NCBI GenBank assembly: GCA_018335925.1
Contig: JAGXRF010000080.1
Coordinates: 62,001 to 126,000, forward strand
Reading direction: 5' to 3'
DNA from: Flavobacteriales bacterium
Lineage (GTDB): Bacteria; Bacteroidota; Bacteroidia; Flavobacteriales; Flavobacteriaceae
Length of the DNA stretch: 64,000 nt
A program made the position numbers and the translations under genes. Under the pieces are notes generated by a model. That model saw only the letters and a program-made list of their open reading frames with translations. It was not told the DNA's origin and made no database searches. Each line of letters opens with the position of its first letter. Position 1 is the stretch's first letter. This document shows, in pieces, positions 17,501 to 26,899 of this stretch.

Positions 17501-19746
17501 TGAAATGGATACGCTGTATTGGAGATGGGGAGTTTCAACATGGAAAATGCATCCGAATTTTTGGATCCTACCAGGATATTCACGAGAAAAAATCCTTGGA
17601 ATTAAAGCTGGGAGAAATCCTTGGCAGTATCTCAGATGCCTTTTATGCCCTGGATAATAACTGGAGCTTTACCTATTTTAATCGGGAAGCCGAGCTCCTC
17701 CTGAATTCAGATAGTAAAGCAGTGTTAGGGAAAAATATTTGGGAGAAATTTCCAGCTGCAAAAGGTACTGTTTTGGAGGAGGTATACCTCCGTGTTTCCC
17801 AGAGTGGAAAACCTGAAAATCTGGAATACTTCTATCCTGGGAATAACTGCTGGTATGAAATCAATGTCTATGCCTCCCAAAATGGTATTTCAGTTTATTT
17901 TAAAAATATAGACGAAAGAAGAAAAGCTTCAGAGGATCTACAAAAGGCGTTCAAGGAAAAAAATCAAATCATCGAAAGTATTGCGGATGCGTTTTTTACC
18001 ATGGATCGAAATTTTGTGGTGACTTACTGGAATAGATCTGCCGAGGAGATGATTGGGGTAGTTAGGGAACAGCTATTGGGAAAAGTTCTTTGGGATGTAT
18101 TTCCGGATGCGGTTAGTCTTCCTTCTTTCAACTTCTACCATCAGGTACTGGAAACAGGTAGGCCGGTCACTTTTGAAGATAATTACGGGATTTGGTTGGA
18201 GGTCAATGCCTATCCCAGTGAGGAGGGATTGACTGTGTTTTTTAGGGATATTTCTTTAAGGAAAGAAGCCGACCAACGTCTTCAAAAAGCCTATGAGGAA
18301 AGGAATCAGATACTGGAAAGTATAGGTGATGCCTTTTTTGCAGTGGATAATGACTGGATTGTCACGTATTGGAACAGGATGGCAGAAGAGGTACTTCTGA
18401 AAGATAAAACAGAGGTAATTGGTAAAAATCTTTGGGAGCTTTATCAAGACTCAATTGATTCTGAAATTTACAGGATGTACCATTTCGCTAAATCATCCGG
18501 TGAAATGGTTTCTTTTGAAGAACATTTCAAATCTTTGGATAAATGGTTTGAAGTAACGGCTTATCCTTCACCTTCCGGTCTTTCGGTATACTTTAAGGAG
18601 ATTACGTTAAGAAAACAAACCGAATTGATTATTCGCCAAGCGAATGAACGTTTCGAAATGGTCACCCAAGCGACCACTGATGCAATCTGGGACTGGGATA
18701 TTGCCAATGATGTGTTTTCCAGAAGTAAAGGGTTCAACGAGCTCTTTGGATATGAGCCAAAAAAGACCCTAAAGAAAGTCGAATTTTGGACTGACTCATT
18801 TTTTCAAGAGGACAAAGAAAAGCTTAAATCAAGTATTGATTCTGCCTTGGCTAATCCTGAGACCAAATTATGGGAACTGGAATATCGAATTGTACATGCC
18901 TCGAGCAAAATCAAAATCGTTTTGGATAAAGGGGTTATTGTTCGAAATGAGCACGGTGAGGCCATCCGGATGGTTGGAGCAATGTCCGACATTTCCTTCC
19001 AAAAGGAATATGAGCAGGAGCTGGAGAAACTAAATGAAGAGCTCAAACGGAATATCAGAAATTTGGAGATGGCCAATGAGGATTTGGAACAATTTGCATT
19101 CATCACTTCCCATGATCTTCAGGAACCTCTTCGGATGATTACGAGCTTTCTTGATCAATTAAGGAGAAAATATGATGATAAATTGGATTCCAATGCCAAA
19201 CAGTATATCCACTTTGCTGTCGATGGGGCAAAACGGATGAAACAAATTATCCTGGATTTGCTTGAATATTCCAGGGCTGGTAGGGGAGAAGAGCTAGATG
19301 AAGAAGTTAGCCTGTCAGATGTCATTGATGAATTTAAAATCCTGAGAAAAATGTTGATTGAAGAAAAGGGGGTAGGCATTCACTATCACAGTCTTCCCCG
19401 ACTGAAAGTACCTAAAGCCCCCTTGGTTCAAACCATTCATTGCTTGTTGGATAACGCCATTAAATATTCCAGGGATAACATCCCGCCGGAAATTGAAGTA
19501 AGGGCAATGGAGGATAATGATGGATGGACTATTTCAATAAAGGATAATGGGATTGGTATAGATCCTAATTTCTATAAAAAAATCTTTGTGATCTTCCAAA
19601 GACTTCATGTAAGAGGGAAATATTCAGGCACTGGAATAGGATTGGCTTTAGTTAAAAAGCAGGTAGAGTCTTGGGGTGGAAAGGTCTGGGTTGAGTCAAA
19701 AATTGGAGTAGGTTCGACATTTTATTTTACAATCACTAAATATTAA
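14518..19746 (+). CDS. Giant soluble multi-PAS/GAF sensor histidine kinase (1742 aa)
   Basis: No membrane helix is visible, so it is cytosolic. I count about eleven PAS domains: three before a GAF domain (about 381-541) and eight after it (about 546-1495), many followed by PAC-type DITxxK ends. They belong to recurring subtypes: SxLAKIGSWE (three times), SIGDAFFAVDN (three times) and one LPGVTFQYVIRPDG. The C-terminus has DHp (SHDLQEPLRMI, His1532) and ATPase (LLDNAIKYS, DNGIGID, GTGIGLALVKKQ). The receiver gene begins 2 nt after the stop and is the obvious phosphotransfer partner. Ligands are unknown; PAS domains may bind heme, flavin or small metabolites, but no diagnostic residue was identified. 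Confidence 0.93.
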   Translation: MNDRDFSSLFYHNPLPNWIYDLHTFQILEVNESALTHYGYSREEFLSITIHDLLPKEEISNLLRGHEGVESKFGNIFFGFFTHKKKNETLIQVEVHGHQVHFNDHQAILVMVIDVTDKLLQFNNLKKSENWHKTAIDLAKVGQWKLDLKTKELTWSQEVYQLWDLNPNQDQIDFDLFLNSFFEEDKADFLNAQNQALAGIKPLDFIHRIKTNSGNIKWVHERGRLDSTNESSELSFSGTVQDITALKAEEQHLKLLERVIAHTSDSVVITEAEPQVFPGPRILFVNKAFTDLTGYIPEEVIGKTPRILQGPKTDKRVLEEMKLAMANWQPSEFTLLNYKKSGEEYWVNISLSPVADEKGWFTHWIAVERDVTKQILASREKDLLAKISHFFNQEKETTDALNFLCSEIAEFGNFDFTEVWLPTFDKENLRIAAFFANSNTGQNFYDQVENLSQIPLGDGLPGIIWKNQKAVIWDSVGVKSEFLRSVQARNTGIETVIGFPLLNGNEPVGVFVAGTTSSKLKVDFLKNSFQRLESFVGSEIARKKIENDFELLINSVPDLIGILDLSGKIIRINPAGCKILDYPEDEILNQNLDLFSYPIDKNNFRSKVLSLESSKQLFNFQGRFVTGSGDLVWLSWSCKIDRGNGIVLATAKDITTERKLSELLNNSSQLAKIGSWEINVSEGTVYWSDLVHQMHETDPQTYIPNLSDGINFYHPDFREMVERNVNQTLSSGAPFDFQALLVTAKENLFWVRVIGQAEMAEGKVVRVFGSFQDIHEQKEAEIRLKTITDDLPGVTFQYVIRPDGTDLLQSVSKGSKMIWDLSPEECQNDVNQVWDQVRAGGNFSKVVADLQNSITNMNHWHSRWRNILPNGKVRWHEGYGTPNQLPDGTIVFNSMVFDVTEEVVATELYNESSKLAKIGSWELNLKNVSGDSMFWSPIVREILEVDQDYNPSLSGGFEFYVGESRISITKAVDNLIAEQKPFDEELLVRTAKGNLKWIRCIGDGEFQHGKCIRIFGSYQDIHEKKSLELKLGEILGSISDAFYALDNNWSFTYFNREAELLLNSDSKAVLGKNIWEKFPAAKGTVLEEVYLRVSQSGKPENLEYFYPGNNCWYEINVYASQNGISVYFKNIDERRKASEDLQKAFKEKNQIIESIADAFFTMDRNFVVTYWNRSAEEMIGVVREQLLGKVLWDVFPDAVSLPSFNFYHQVLETGRPVTFEDNYGIWLEVNAYPSEEGLTVFFRDISLRKEADQRLQKAYEERNQILESIGDAFFAVDNDWIVTYWNRMAEEVLLKDKTEVIGKNLWELYQDSIDSEIYRMYHFAKSSGEMVSFEEHFKSLDKWFEVTAYPSPSGLSVYFKEITLRKQTELIIRQANERFEMVTQATTDAIWDWDIANDVFSRSKGFNELFGYEPKKTLKKVEFWTDSFFQEDKEKLKSSIDSALANPETKLWELEYRIVHASSKIKIVLDKGVIVRNEHGEAIRMVGAMSDISFQKEYEQELEKLNEELKRNIRNLEMANEDLEQFAFITSHDLQEPLRMITSFLDQLRRKYDDKLDSNAKQYIHFAVDGAKRMKQIILDLLEYSRAGRGEELDEEVSLSDVIDEFKILRKMLIEEKGVGIHYHSLPRLKVPKAPLVQTIHCLLDNAIKYSRDNIPPEIEVRAMEDNDGWTISIKDNGIGIDPNFYKKIFVIFQRLHVRGKYSGTGIGLALVKKQVESWGGKVWVESKIGVGSTFYFTITKY

Positions 19747-19748
19747 GC

Positions 19749-20177
19749 ATGATGAAAGAAGTACATATTTTATTAGTTGAAGATAATCCTGGGGATGTTT
19801 TGTTAACCTTGGAGGGTTTTGAAGAAAGTAAAATCAAAACCAAAATCAGTGTGGTTGGCAATGGCCAGGAAGCTCTTGATTTTTTGTATAAACAGGGAGC
19901 TTATGGTGATGTTGAAAAGCCTGATCTGATTTTATTGGATATCAATATTCCGATTTTTAATGGTCACGAAGTTCTGGCCCAAATCAAAATGCATCAGGAA
20001 TTGAAGAAAATTCCGGTTATTATGCTGACCACCTCTTCCAGCCAAAAAGATATAAATCAAGCTTATGATAATTATGCAAACAGTTATGTGATCAAACCTT
20101 TGGATATGGAGGAATTTTTAACCGCTATTTTGAAAATTGAAGAATTTTGGCTTCAACTTTCAAAATTGGCGGGTTAA
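19749..20177 (+). CDS. Single-domain response regulator (CheY-like receiver)
   Basis: The 142-residue protein is a complete receiver without output domain. It has the acidic pair Glu11/Asp12 (VEDNPGD), phospho-acceptor Asp64 (LILLDINIP), switch Thr94/95 (IMLTTSSS) and Lys116 (VIKPLDM). It is of the Rcp1/bacteriophytochrome-partner type, which typically receives phosphate from soluble PAS or phytochrome kinases. It starts 2 nt after the 1742-aa kinase and is followed by a good terminator, so kinase and receiver form a two-gene unit. With no DNA-binding domain it must act by protein contact or as a phosphate shuttle. Confidence 0.95.
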   Translation: MMKEVHILLVEDNPGDVLLTLEGFEESKIKTKISVVGNGQEALDFLYKQGAYGDVEKPDLILLDINIPIFNGHEVLAQIKMHQELKKIPVIMLTTSSSQKDINQAYDNYANSYVIKPLDMEEFLTAILKIEEFWLQLSKLAG

Positions 20178-20220
20178 TTCCCTCCTGTAAAGTTAAGATT
20201 TTACCAATCAGATTGATGGA

Positions 20221-20249
20221 AGGAGATTCTAGGTTGAATCTCCTTTTTT
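20221..20249 (+). terminator. Rho-independent terminator of the first kinase-receiver unit
   Basis: A perfect 9-bp stem AGGAGATTC / GAATCTCCT with a 6-nt loop is followed directly by a T-run, 43 nt after the receiver stop codon. Confidence 0.85.
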
Positions 20250-20398
20250 GATTTACACAGATCAGAAATCCCATTTTACTTCATTGAATTAATTTACTTT
20301 AAAATATAGGCAGCTTATGTTATGAAAGGTTTTTTTAGGTAAATGAAATGTTCAGAAAAGATCAAATTAATAACCAGGTATAAGCTAATTTAATCTTT

Positions 20399-20428
20399 TC
20401 AAAAACATGATTTTTATCATGTTTTTGA
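20399..20428. promoter_or_regulatory. Perfect 13-bp inverted repeat upstream of the 2141-aa kinase
   Basis: TCAAAAACATGAT and its exact reverse complement are separated by TTTT, ending 45 nt before the kinase start. The symmetry suits a dimeric repressor operator or a 5'-leader hairpin. The stem is AT-rich and no T-run follows, so it is not a standard terminator. The binding protein is unknown. Confidence 0.6.
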
Positions 20429-20473
20429 TCGATCAGGTTCAAAGCTGTATAAACATTTCTCCATGCACTACCA

Positions 20474-23400
20474 ATGAGTTCTCTTAACCATGGCTCCTCC
20501 AGAATTAAAATTCTTAATGATTTAGGATTACTCTGGTCTCAGGAAGAAAATTCATTTGATGAACTGACAGGTCTTGCTGCCTTAATCTGCCAAACTCCTG
20601 TTTCTCTAATCTCCTTTTTTGATCAGAATAAACAGTTTTTTAAATCACATCATGGATTGGATATTTGCGAAACCCCTCTTGAGCAGGCTTTTTGCACACA
20701 TGCCGCTGAAAATGGTAGAGAAATATTTATAGTTGAAGATGCCAGAATTGACCCTAGGTTTGCAAATAATCCCTTGGTAACAGGCTATCCCGGGATAGTT
20801 TTTTATGTAGGTTTTCCTCTTTTTTACCAGGACACCATTGCTTTAGGAGGGTTATGTGTCATTGACTTTCAACCTAGGAAGTTGAATGAACAGCAAATCC
20901 ATGCATTAAAAGTTTTGGGCAATCAAGTGCTTCATCTTATCTCACTTCGGAAGGTGATGAATCAAAATGATCAGTCCCTGAAACTCCTTGAAACGGAACA
21001 AAAGTTTTCCAATGAAATGCTCTCAACCATTGAGGGGGTCTTCTGGATTGCTGATCCACATACTTTTCAATTTAAATTTATCAGCCCCCAAGTTGAAAGG
21101 ATTTTTGGTTACTCTGCCTCTGAATGGTTGAGTTCCCCCACTTTTTGGCAAGATCTTATTCATCCAGAAGATCGGGAGCATGCAATTAAATTATGTATTC
21201 AGGAAACTTTTCTACTTCGGGATCATCAGTTTCAATACCGTCTCAAAAAAAAGAATGGGGAATATATTTGGGTTCAGGACCGAGTAGTCGTGAAAAGTAA
21301 CCAAGGAATTCCCTTTCAAATTCAGGGGTTTATTTGGGATATCAACACGGAAAAGTTGTTGGAGAAAGGACTCAAACAGGAATCCAATCTTAACAAAGCA
21401 ATAATTAATGACTTGCCTGGACTTTTTTTTCTTTTTGACAAGAAAGGGAGAGTAAGACTTTGTAACCGGTTGTTTTTACAATTAACAGGATTTACTAAAG
21501 CGGAATTGAAGGGGAAATACTTGGAGAACTTTTTAACATGTAATGAAGGGAAACCTGTACTACTAAGCCATTTGAAATATTGCGCAAATCAAAATAAGGA
21601 AATTGAGTTACAGTTTTTAACCAAAGAAAATGAACCCTTTCCTGTTTTACTTCGAGTTTCCAAAATCAAATATAAAGGTAAAACCTTCATGATGGCCTTA
21701 GGGCTAGATCTTGCCAACATCAAAAAAATTGAAAGGGACCTTGCTTTGAGTCACGAAAAATTCAAAGCACTAGTTCAGGATGGAGGAGATATGATCGCGA
21801 TTTTGAACTTTGAGGGAGTTTATCAATATGTAAGTCCTACCTCTTCTCATATTCTGGGTATTGATCCTGAGGAGTTTCTGGGTAAAGTGGCTTTTGACCA
21901 TATCAATCCTGAAGACTTGGATCATGTGATGACTCAATTCCAGGCCTTGAAGATTCAGAAACGTATAGCGATCGCCCCTTTTCGTTTTAAAAATAAAGAA
22001 GGGAATTGGAGATGGATCGAGTCCATGGCCACTAACCTCATGGAGGACCCTGCGATTGGTGGAATTGTAATCAATTCCAGAGACGTGACCGATCAAATAA
22101 TTGCCAAACAGCTCCTTGAGGCAAGTGAGTCCAGATACAGATTATTTTTCGATTCTCAGACCAATTACCTTATTCGTACGGATATGCAAGGGTGCTACAC
22201 CTTTGTAAATAAAAAATTTCAGGAGGAGTTTGGCTGGATTCACGATGGAAGCGTAATCGGTAAAAACTGCTTGGAATCAATTTGCCATTACCATCATACT
22301 CGAGTTAAAGAAGTGGTTGAACTTTGTGCAGCAGACCCTGGCAAAGTGATAAAGGTGGAATTGGACAAGCCAGGGAAAATACCTGACAAAGTGATGACTA
22401 CTCTTTGGGATTTTGTTTGTTTGGTAGACACAAATGGAGCTCCTTATGAAATCCAATGTTCTGGAATTGATATTACAGACAGCATTTATTTTGAACGCGA
22501 ACTCCGTCGAAGTAATGAACGCTTTGAATTGGTAAATCAGGCTAATTCCGAATATATCTATGAGTTTAATCCCCAGACCAAAGACCTTTATTTGGGCGAG
22601 AAATTTGAGGATTTATTAGGGGTAAAAAGGTTGAAAGAATCTGAAAATTATGATTTTATAGAATCTTTGAGAGATCAGGCTCATAAAATTAGAATTCGGG
22701 AAAGTTTTGAAGAATTTGTATTTCATTCAAAAGAGTCATATTGGACCCAGGTTTATAAAATTCAAAAGAAAAATGGGGAATACTTGTGGATTAGGGATAA
22801 TGCAGTTGTATTAAGATCTAACTATGGCCCCCCCCTACGTGTAATAGGCTCGGTTCGGGATATTACAGAATCCCATTATTTTCAAAAAATTGATGCTATT
22901 GAAAGAGATCTCGCTTCCTACATTATAGGTGGGAAATCAACCTTTGAAGAGGTCCTTATTGAATACCTGAAAAATCTAGAAGAACTGTTTCCTGAGATGC
23001 AGGCTTCCATAATGATCAGGAAAGGAGAAATTCTTCTTCCTGTTGCAGCTCCTTCCCTGCATCCTGATTATGTGCAGACACTCTATAACGGAGTTCCTAT
23101 AGGGCCCTATCAAGGTTCTTGTGGGGCCGCAGCATACTTTGGTGAACAAGTGATTGTCACAAATGTAAAGGAGGATGAGCGCTGGAAATATTTTAAGGAA
23201 CTTGGTGAAAAATTTGGATTTTCCGCCTGCTGGTCTTTTCCGATTTTTAACAGCCAAGGTTTGGTTGTTGGGACGTTCGCTTGTTATTATAAAACAAATC
23301 GACCTCCATTTAAATACGAGCAATACGCCATTGAACGCGCTCAACGATTGCTCAATCTACACTTTACTCAAAATAATTATTTGGAATCCCTGAAGAGAAA

Positions 23401-26400
23401 TTTGGAACTTTTTGAACTTATAAATCATGCAACTAAAGATGCCATATATGACTGGGATATTATAACGGATGAGTTGATTTTTGGGGAAAGTTTTACCTTG
23501 AATTTTGGTTATCCCTTAGATTTACTCAAACCAATTTCAATCGCTGAGTGGGAAGATCTTCTGCATCCCGAGGATAAACAAAGAACAGTAAATGATTTAA
23601 AAATTTTTTTAGGAGACCCTAAGAAAGAACGCTGGGAAAATGAATATCGCCTGATGAAATATAACGGGGCGTTTGCAATCGTGGAAGAGATTGGATTGGT
23701 TATTCGTGATAAAGTTGGAAGAGCCATACGAATGGTTGGCGTCTTAAGGAACGTTACGGAATATAAAACCATTCAGCAGTTGGTAGATGATTCGAATCGA
23801 ATTGCCAAACTGGGAGGCTGGGAATTAGATCTCGCTACTAGGTCTTTGACCTGGACTAAGACCGTATATGATATTCATGAAATTCCTTATTCATATTCTC
23901 CTGAAATCGAAAATGCTGTTCTTTTTTACCGGGCAGATTTCAGAAAATATATTAGGGATGCATTTGCGAATTTAATTTCAACTCATCAAGAAATCGATCA
24001 GGAAGCGATCTTAATGACTCAAAGTGGAAAAGAAAAGTGGGTGAGAGTTAAGGGAAAGGGAGAGTTTTTGAATGGGAAATGTATAAAGATCTCCGGAAGT
24101 ATTCAGGATATCCACAATTACAAAACGATTCAACTTCAACTGGAAGGGGTTTCAAATAACATTCCCGGAGTTGTTTTTCAATACATCCGCAGACCTGATG
24201 GCACCGATGGGCTTCTGTACATTAGCCAAGGAAGTAAAGAAATTTGGGGACTTACTCCCGAAGAATGCATGGCTGACATCGGTAAAGTTTGGGAGATTGT
24301 TCGATCGGGAGGAGAGGAAGAGCAAGTAAGAAAAGATATAGAGGCTTCTGCCAAAAATCTTACCCGCTGGAATAGCAAATGGAAGGTAATAAGAAAATCT
24401 GGTACAATTTCGGTCTTTGAAGGTTTTGGGAACCCGGTCAAGCATGCTGATGGAAGCATAGTATGGGATTCCTTGATCATTGATATTACAGAGCAAGAAA
24501 AGCTTTCCAACTTGCTTCAAAGAACCAAGCGACTAGCAAAAATTGGAAGTTGGGAGTTTTATGATTTGGGTGAAAATAACTATCATTTGATTTGGTCTGA
24601 TGCATTAAAGCAGGTTTTGGATTATCCCCTGGATGCCCCTGTTACTCCAGAAATTGCATTGAACATGATCGATAAGGCACATCAATCCCAAATGATGGAG
24701 ATTTTTCGGATGTTGTTGGTTTCGGAATCAGCAGACCCAATTGAAGTTGAAATATTGGTTCACCATCATTTAAAAGCAGAGAACTTCTGGCTGAAGCTGG
24801 TGATTGAAGCCGAATACATTAACAGAAAATGTGTTAAAATCTATGGCAGTGCCCAGGATATCGATTCCAGAAAGCTTAACGAGCTGGAAATTCAATATCA
24901 AAATAATTTGCTAAAAAGTATTACGGAGGTCATTGGCTATTTATTTAAGGAAGAAAATTGGGTAGATGTTTGTCACAAAGCATTCAAAATGATCGGTGAA
25001 GCTGTTCAAGTGGATAGAATCTATCTTTTTGAGAACTTTCAGCATGGTCTAAACGGTGAAAAATATACCAGCCAAAAATTTGAATGGGTTAATCATGGAA
25101 TTAAAACCGAAATCGAAAATCCTGAACTTCAAAACGTTCCTCTTGAAGTATTTACTCATTTGTTCACAAGTCTAGAATCCAATCAATCGTTCATGGGAAT
25201 AGTTTCCCAATTGGAAGATGAAAATCTTAAGGGGATTTTAGAAGTTCAAGGGATTAAATCCATTCTGATTTTCCCTCTTTTTGTTGAAAATTCCTTTTGG
25301 GGATTTATGGGATTTGAGGATTGTACTAAAGAACGGAATTGGAAACAATCGGAGCTTAACTTTTTGAAAACTTTTTCTTCAAACCTGGAATCTGCGATTA
25401 AAAGAAGAAAGGATAAAAATACATTGGAAGTTCTTCTGAATGAAAAGATTGCCATTCTGGAAAGTATTGGAGATGGATTTTTTGTCCTGGATTCAAACGG
25501 AGTAGTTAATTATTGGAATAAGGCTGCCGAATCTTTAATTGGAATAGGTAGGGAGGCGTTGGTGGGAAAGGTTTTATGGGATGTGGTACCCGGGGCGGCC
25601 CAACTGGATATTTTTAAAGGTTATCTTGATTTAATCGAGCAAAATCAAGTATATCAAGTAGAAGAGTTTTATCCCGAATTGAATAATTGGTTTGAATTAA
25701 TCGCATATCCAACCGGGGATGCAATAAGTGTCTTTTTTAAGAATATTACCGATAGAAAAACTTTTGAGGAGACGATACTTCAATCTAATGAACGATTTGA
25801 AATTATCGCCAAAGCCACCCAAGATGTGATTTGGGACTTCGATATCGAGAGCAGTCAGCTTTATGTCAGTGATGGATTCTCAGAGAGATTTGGATATACA
25901 ATTTCGGACGAAATTGATTCATTTGAACAGTTTCTTGAAATTGTTCACCAACCGGACAGAGAAGCAGTCCAAAAAGAGTTTTTTGATTATGTAGGGGGAA
26001 TCAAAAAGGATTCAAATTGGGAGATCGATTACAAATTGATCAAGAAAGACAAATCCCTGGCGTTTATTCAGCAAAAGACTTTTTTTATCAGGGATAAACA
26101 GGGAAAGGCTATCCGCGCATTGGGGGCAATGGTCGATATCACTGCCCGAAAATCCTATGAAGAATCGCTGAAATCACTCAATTATGAACTGGAAAAGAGA
26201 GTAAAGGAACTTGCCAGCTCAAACCACGAATTGGAGCAGTTTGCCTACGTTGCTTCCCATGATTTGCAAGAACCGTTGCGGATGATCTCAAGTTTTTTAA
26301 CGCTTCTACAGAAAAAGTATGGAATAGCCCTTGACCAGAAAGCTAATCAATACATTGATTTTTCAATTGATGGTGCCAGGAGGATGAAGCAAATTATTCT

Positions 26401-26899
26401 TGATCTTCTTGATTATTCCCGAGCCGGAAAATTGTTGGAGAAAAGCGAATCTATGGATGTAAATCAACTGGTTAAAGATTATTTAAAACTCCGTAAAAAA
26501 ATAATTGAAGAAAAAGGGGTAATACTTACCGTAGATAATCTCCCCTTGGTAAATTGTTACAGGGCCCCTCTAACCCAAATAATCCACTGTTTACTGGACA
26601 ATGCCATCAAATATTCCAAACGGGGAATTCCTCCTGAGATTCTGTTCTCATCCTGGGAAAAAGAAGAGGAATGGGTATTTCAAATCAAAGACAATGGAAT
26701 TGGTATAAATGAGCAGTACCATGAAAAAATATTCATAATATTTCAAAGATTACATAATCGAGATGAATATGAAGGTACAGGTATAGGTTTGTCCATAGCA
26801 AAAAAACATATTGAATCCTTGGGTGGAACAATATGGGTTGAATCACAACCCAATATTGGAAGCTCGTTTTATTTCACAATTAAAAAACACGTTGTATGA
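20474..26899 (+). CDS. Giant soluble GAF/multi-PAS sensor histidine kinase (2141 aa)
   Basis: The largest kinase of the island has no membrane helices. Order: GAF (about 20-160; DELTGLAALICQTPVSLISF, often linked to small-molecule sensing), five PAS (about 172-805), a second GAF (about 810-970), four PAS (about 975-1470), a third GAF (about 1478-1640), two PAS (about 1655-1890), DHp (ASHDLQEPLRMI, His1929) and ATPase (LLDNAIKYS, DNGIGIN, GTGIGLSIAKKH). Several PAS units resemble, in the same order, those of the 1742-aa kinase; for example both carry PDGTD followed by a TPEEC/SPEEC motif. Its stop overlaps the next gene's start (ATGA), so the degenerate receiver is translationally coupled. Confidence 0.93.
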   Translation: MSSLNHGSSRIKILNDLGLLWSQEENSFDELTGLAALICQTPVSLISFFDQNKQFFKSHHGLDICETPLEQAFCTHAAENGREIFIVEDARIDPRFANNPLVTGYPGIVFYVGFPLFYQDTIALGGLCVIDFQPRKLNEQQIHALKVLGNQVLHLISLRKVMNQNDQSLKLLETEQKFSNEMLSTIEGVFWIADPHTFQFKFISPQVERIFGYSASEWLSSPTFWQDLIHPEDREHAIKLCIQETFLLRDHQFQYRLKKKNGEYIWVQDRVVVKSNQGIPFQIQGFIWDINTEKLLEKGLKQESNLNKAIINDLPGLFFLFDKKGRVRLCNRLFLQLTGFTKAELKGKYLENFLTCNEGKPVLLSHLKYCANQNKEIELQFLTKENEPFPVLLRVSKIKYKGKTFMMALGLDLANIKKIERDLALSHEKFKALVQDGGDMIAILNFEGVYQYVSPTSSHILGIDPEEFLGKVAFDHINPEDLDHVMTQFQALKIQKRIAIAPFRFKNKEGNWRWIESMATNLMEDPAIGGIVINSRDVTDQIIAKQLLEASESRYRLFFDSQTNYLIRTDMQGCYTFVNKKFQEEFGWIHDGSVIGKNCLESICHYHHTRVKEVVELCAADPGKVIKVELDKPGKIPDKVMTTLWDFVCLVDTNGAPYEIQCSGIDITDSIYFERELRRSNERFELVNQANSEYIYEFNPQTKDLYLGEKFEDLLGVKRLKESENYDFIESLRDQAHKIRIRESFEEFVFHSKESYWTQVYKIQKKNGEYLWIRDNAVVLRSNYGPPLRVIGSVRDITESHYFQKIDAIERDLASYIIGGKSTFEEVLIEYLKNLEELFPEMQASIMIRKGEILLPVAAPSLHPDYVQTLYNGVPIGPYQGSCGAAAYFGEQVIVTNVKEDERWKYFKELGEKFGFSACWSFPIFNSQGLVVGTFACYYKTNRPPFKYEQYAIERAQRLLNLHFTQNNYLESLKRNLELFELINHATKDAIYDWDIITDELIFGESFTLNFGYPLDLLKPISIAEWEDLLHPEDKQRTVNDLKIFLGDPKKERWENEYRLMKYNGAFAIVEEIGLVIRDKVGRAIRMVGVLRNVTEYKTIQQLVDDSNRIAKLGGWELDLATRSLTWTKTVYDIHEIPYSYSPEIENAVLFYRADFRKYIRDAFANLISTHQEIDQEAILMTQSGKEKWVRVKGKGEFLNGKCIKISGSIQDIHNYKTIQLQLEGVSNNIPGVVFQYIRRPDGTDGLLYISQGSKEIWGLTPEECMADIGKVWEIVRSGGEEEQVRKDIEASAKNLTRWNSKWKVIRKSGTISVFEGFGNPVKHADGSIVWDSLIIDITEQEKLSNLLQRTKRLAKIGSWEFYDLGENNYHLIWSDALKQVLDYPLDAPVTPEIALNMIDKAHQSQMMEIFRMLLVSESADPIEVEILVHHHLKAENFWLKLVIEAEYINRKCVKIYGSAQDIDSRKLNELEIQYQNNLLKSITEVIGYLFKEENWVDVCHKAFKMIGEAVQVDRIYLFENFQHGLNGEKYTSQKFEWVNHGIKTEIENPELQNVPLEVFTHLFTSLESNQSFMGIVSQLEDENLKGILEVQGIKSILIFPLFVENSFWGFMGFEDCTKERNWKQSELNFLKTFSSNLESAIKRRKDKNTLEVLLNEKIAILESIGDGFFVLDSNGVVNYWNKAAESLIGIGREALVGKVLWDVVPGAAQLDIFKGYLDLIEQNQVYQVEEFYPELNNWFELIAYPTGDAISVFFKNITDRKTFEETILQSNERFEIIAKATQDVIWDFDIESSQLYVSDGFSERFGYTISDEIDSFEQFLEIVHQPDREAVQKEFFDYVGGIKKDSNWEIDYKLIKKDKSLAFIQQKTFFIRDKQGKAIRALGAMVDITARKSYEESLKSLNYELEKRVKELASSNHELEQFAYVASHDLQEPLRMISSFLTLLQKKYGIALDQKANQYIDFSIDGARRMKQIILDLLDYSRAGKLLEKSESMDVNQLVKDYLKLRKKIIEEKGVILTVDNLPLVNCYRAPLTQIIHCLLDNAIKYSKRGIPPEILFSSWEKEEEWVFQIKDNGIGINEQYHEKIFIIFQRLHNRDEYEGTGIGLSIAKKHIESLGGTIWVESQPNIGSSFYFTIKKHVV

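Noticed and set aside
20178..20473. Small RNA gene between the two kinase units
   Set aside because: Only a terminator and a palindrome are visible; no promoter-terminator pair in the right order for an independent RNA.
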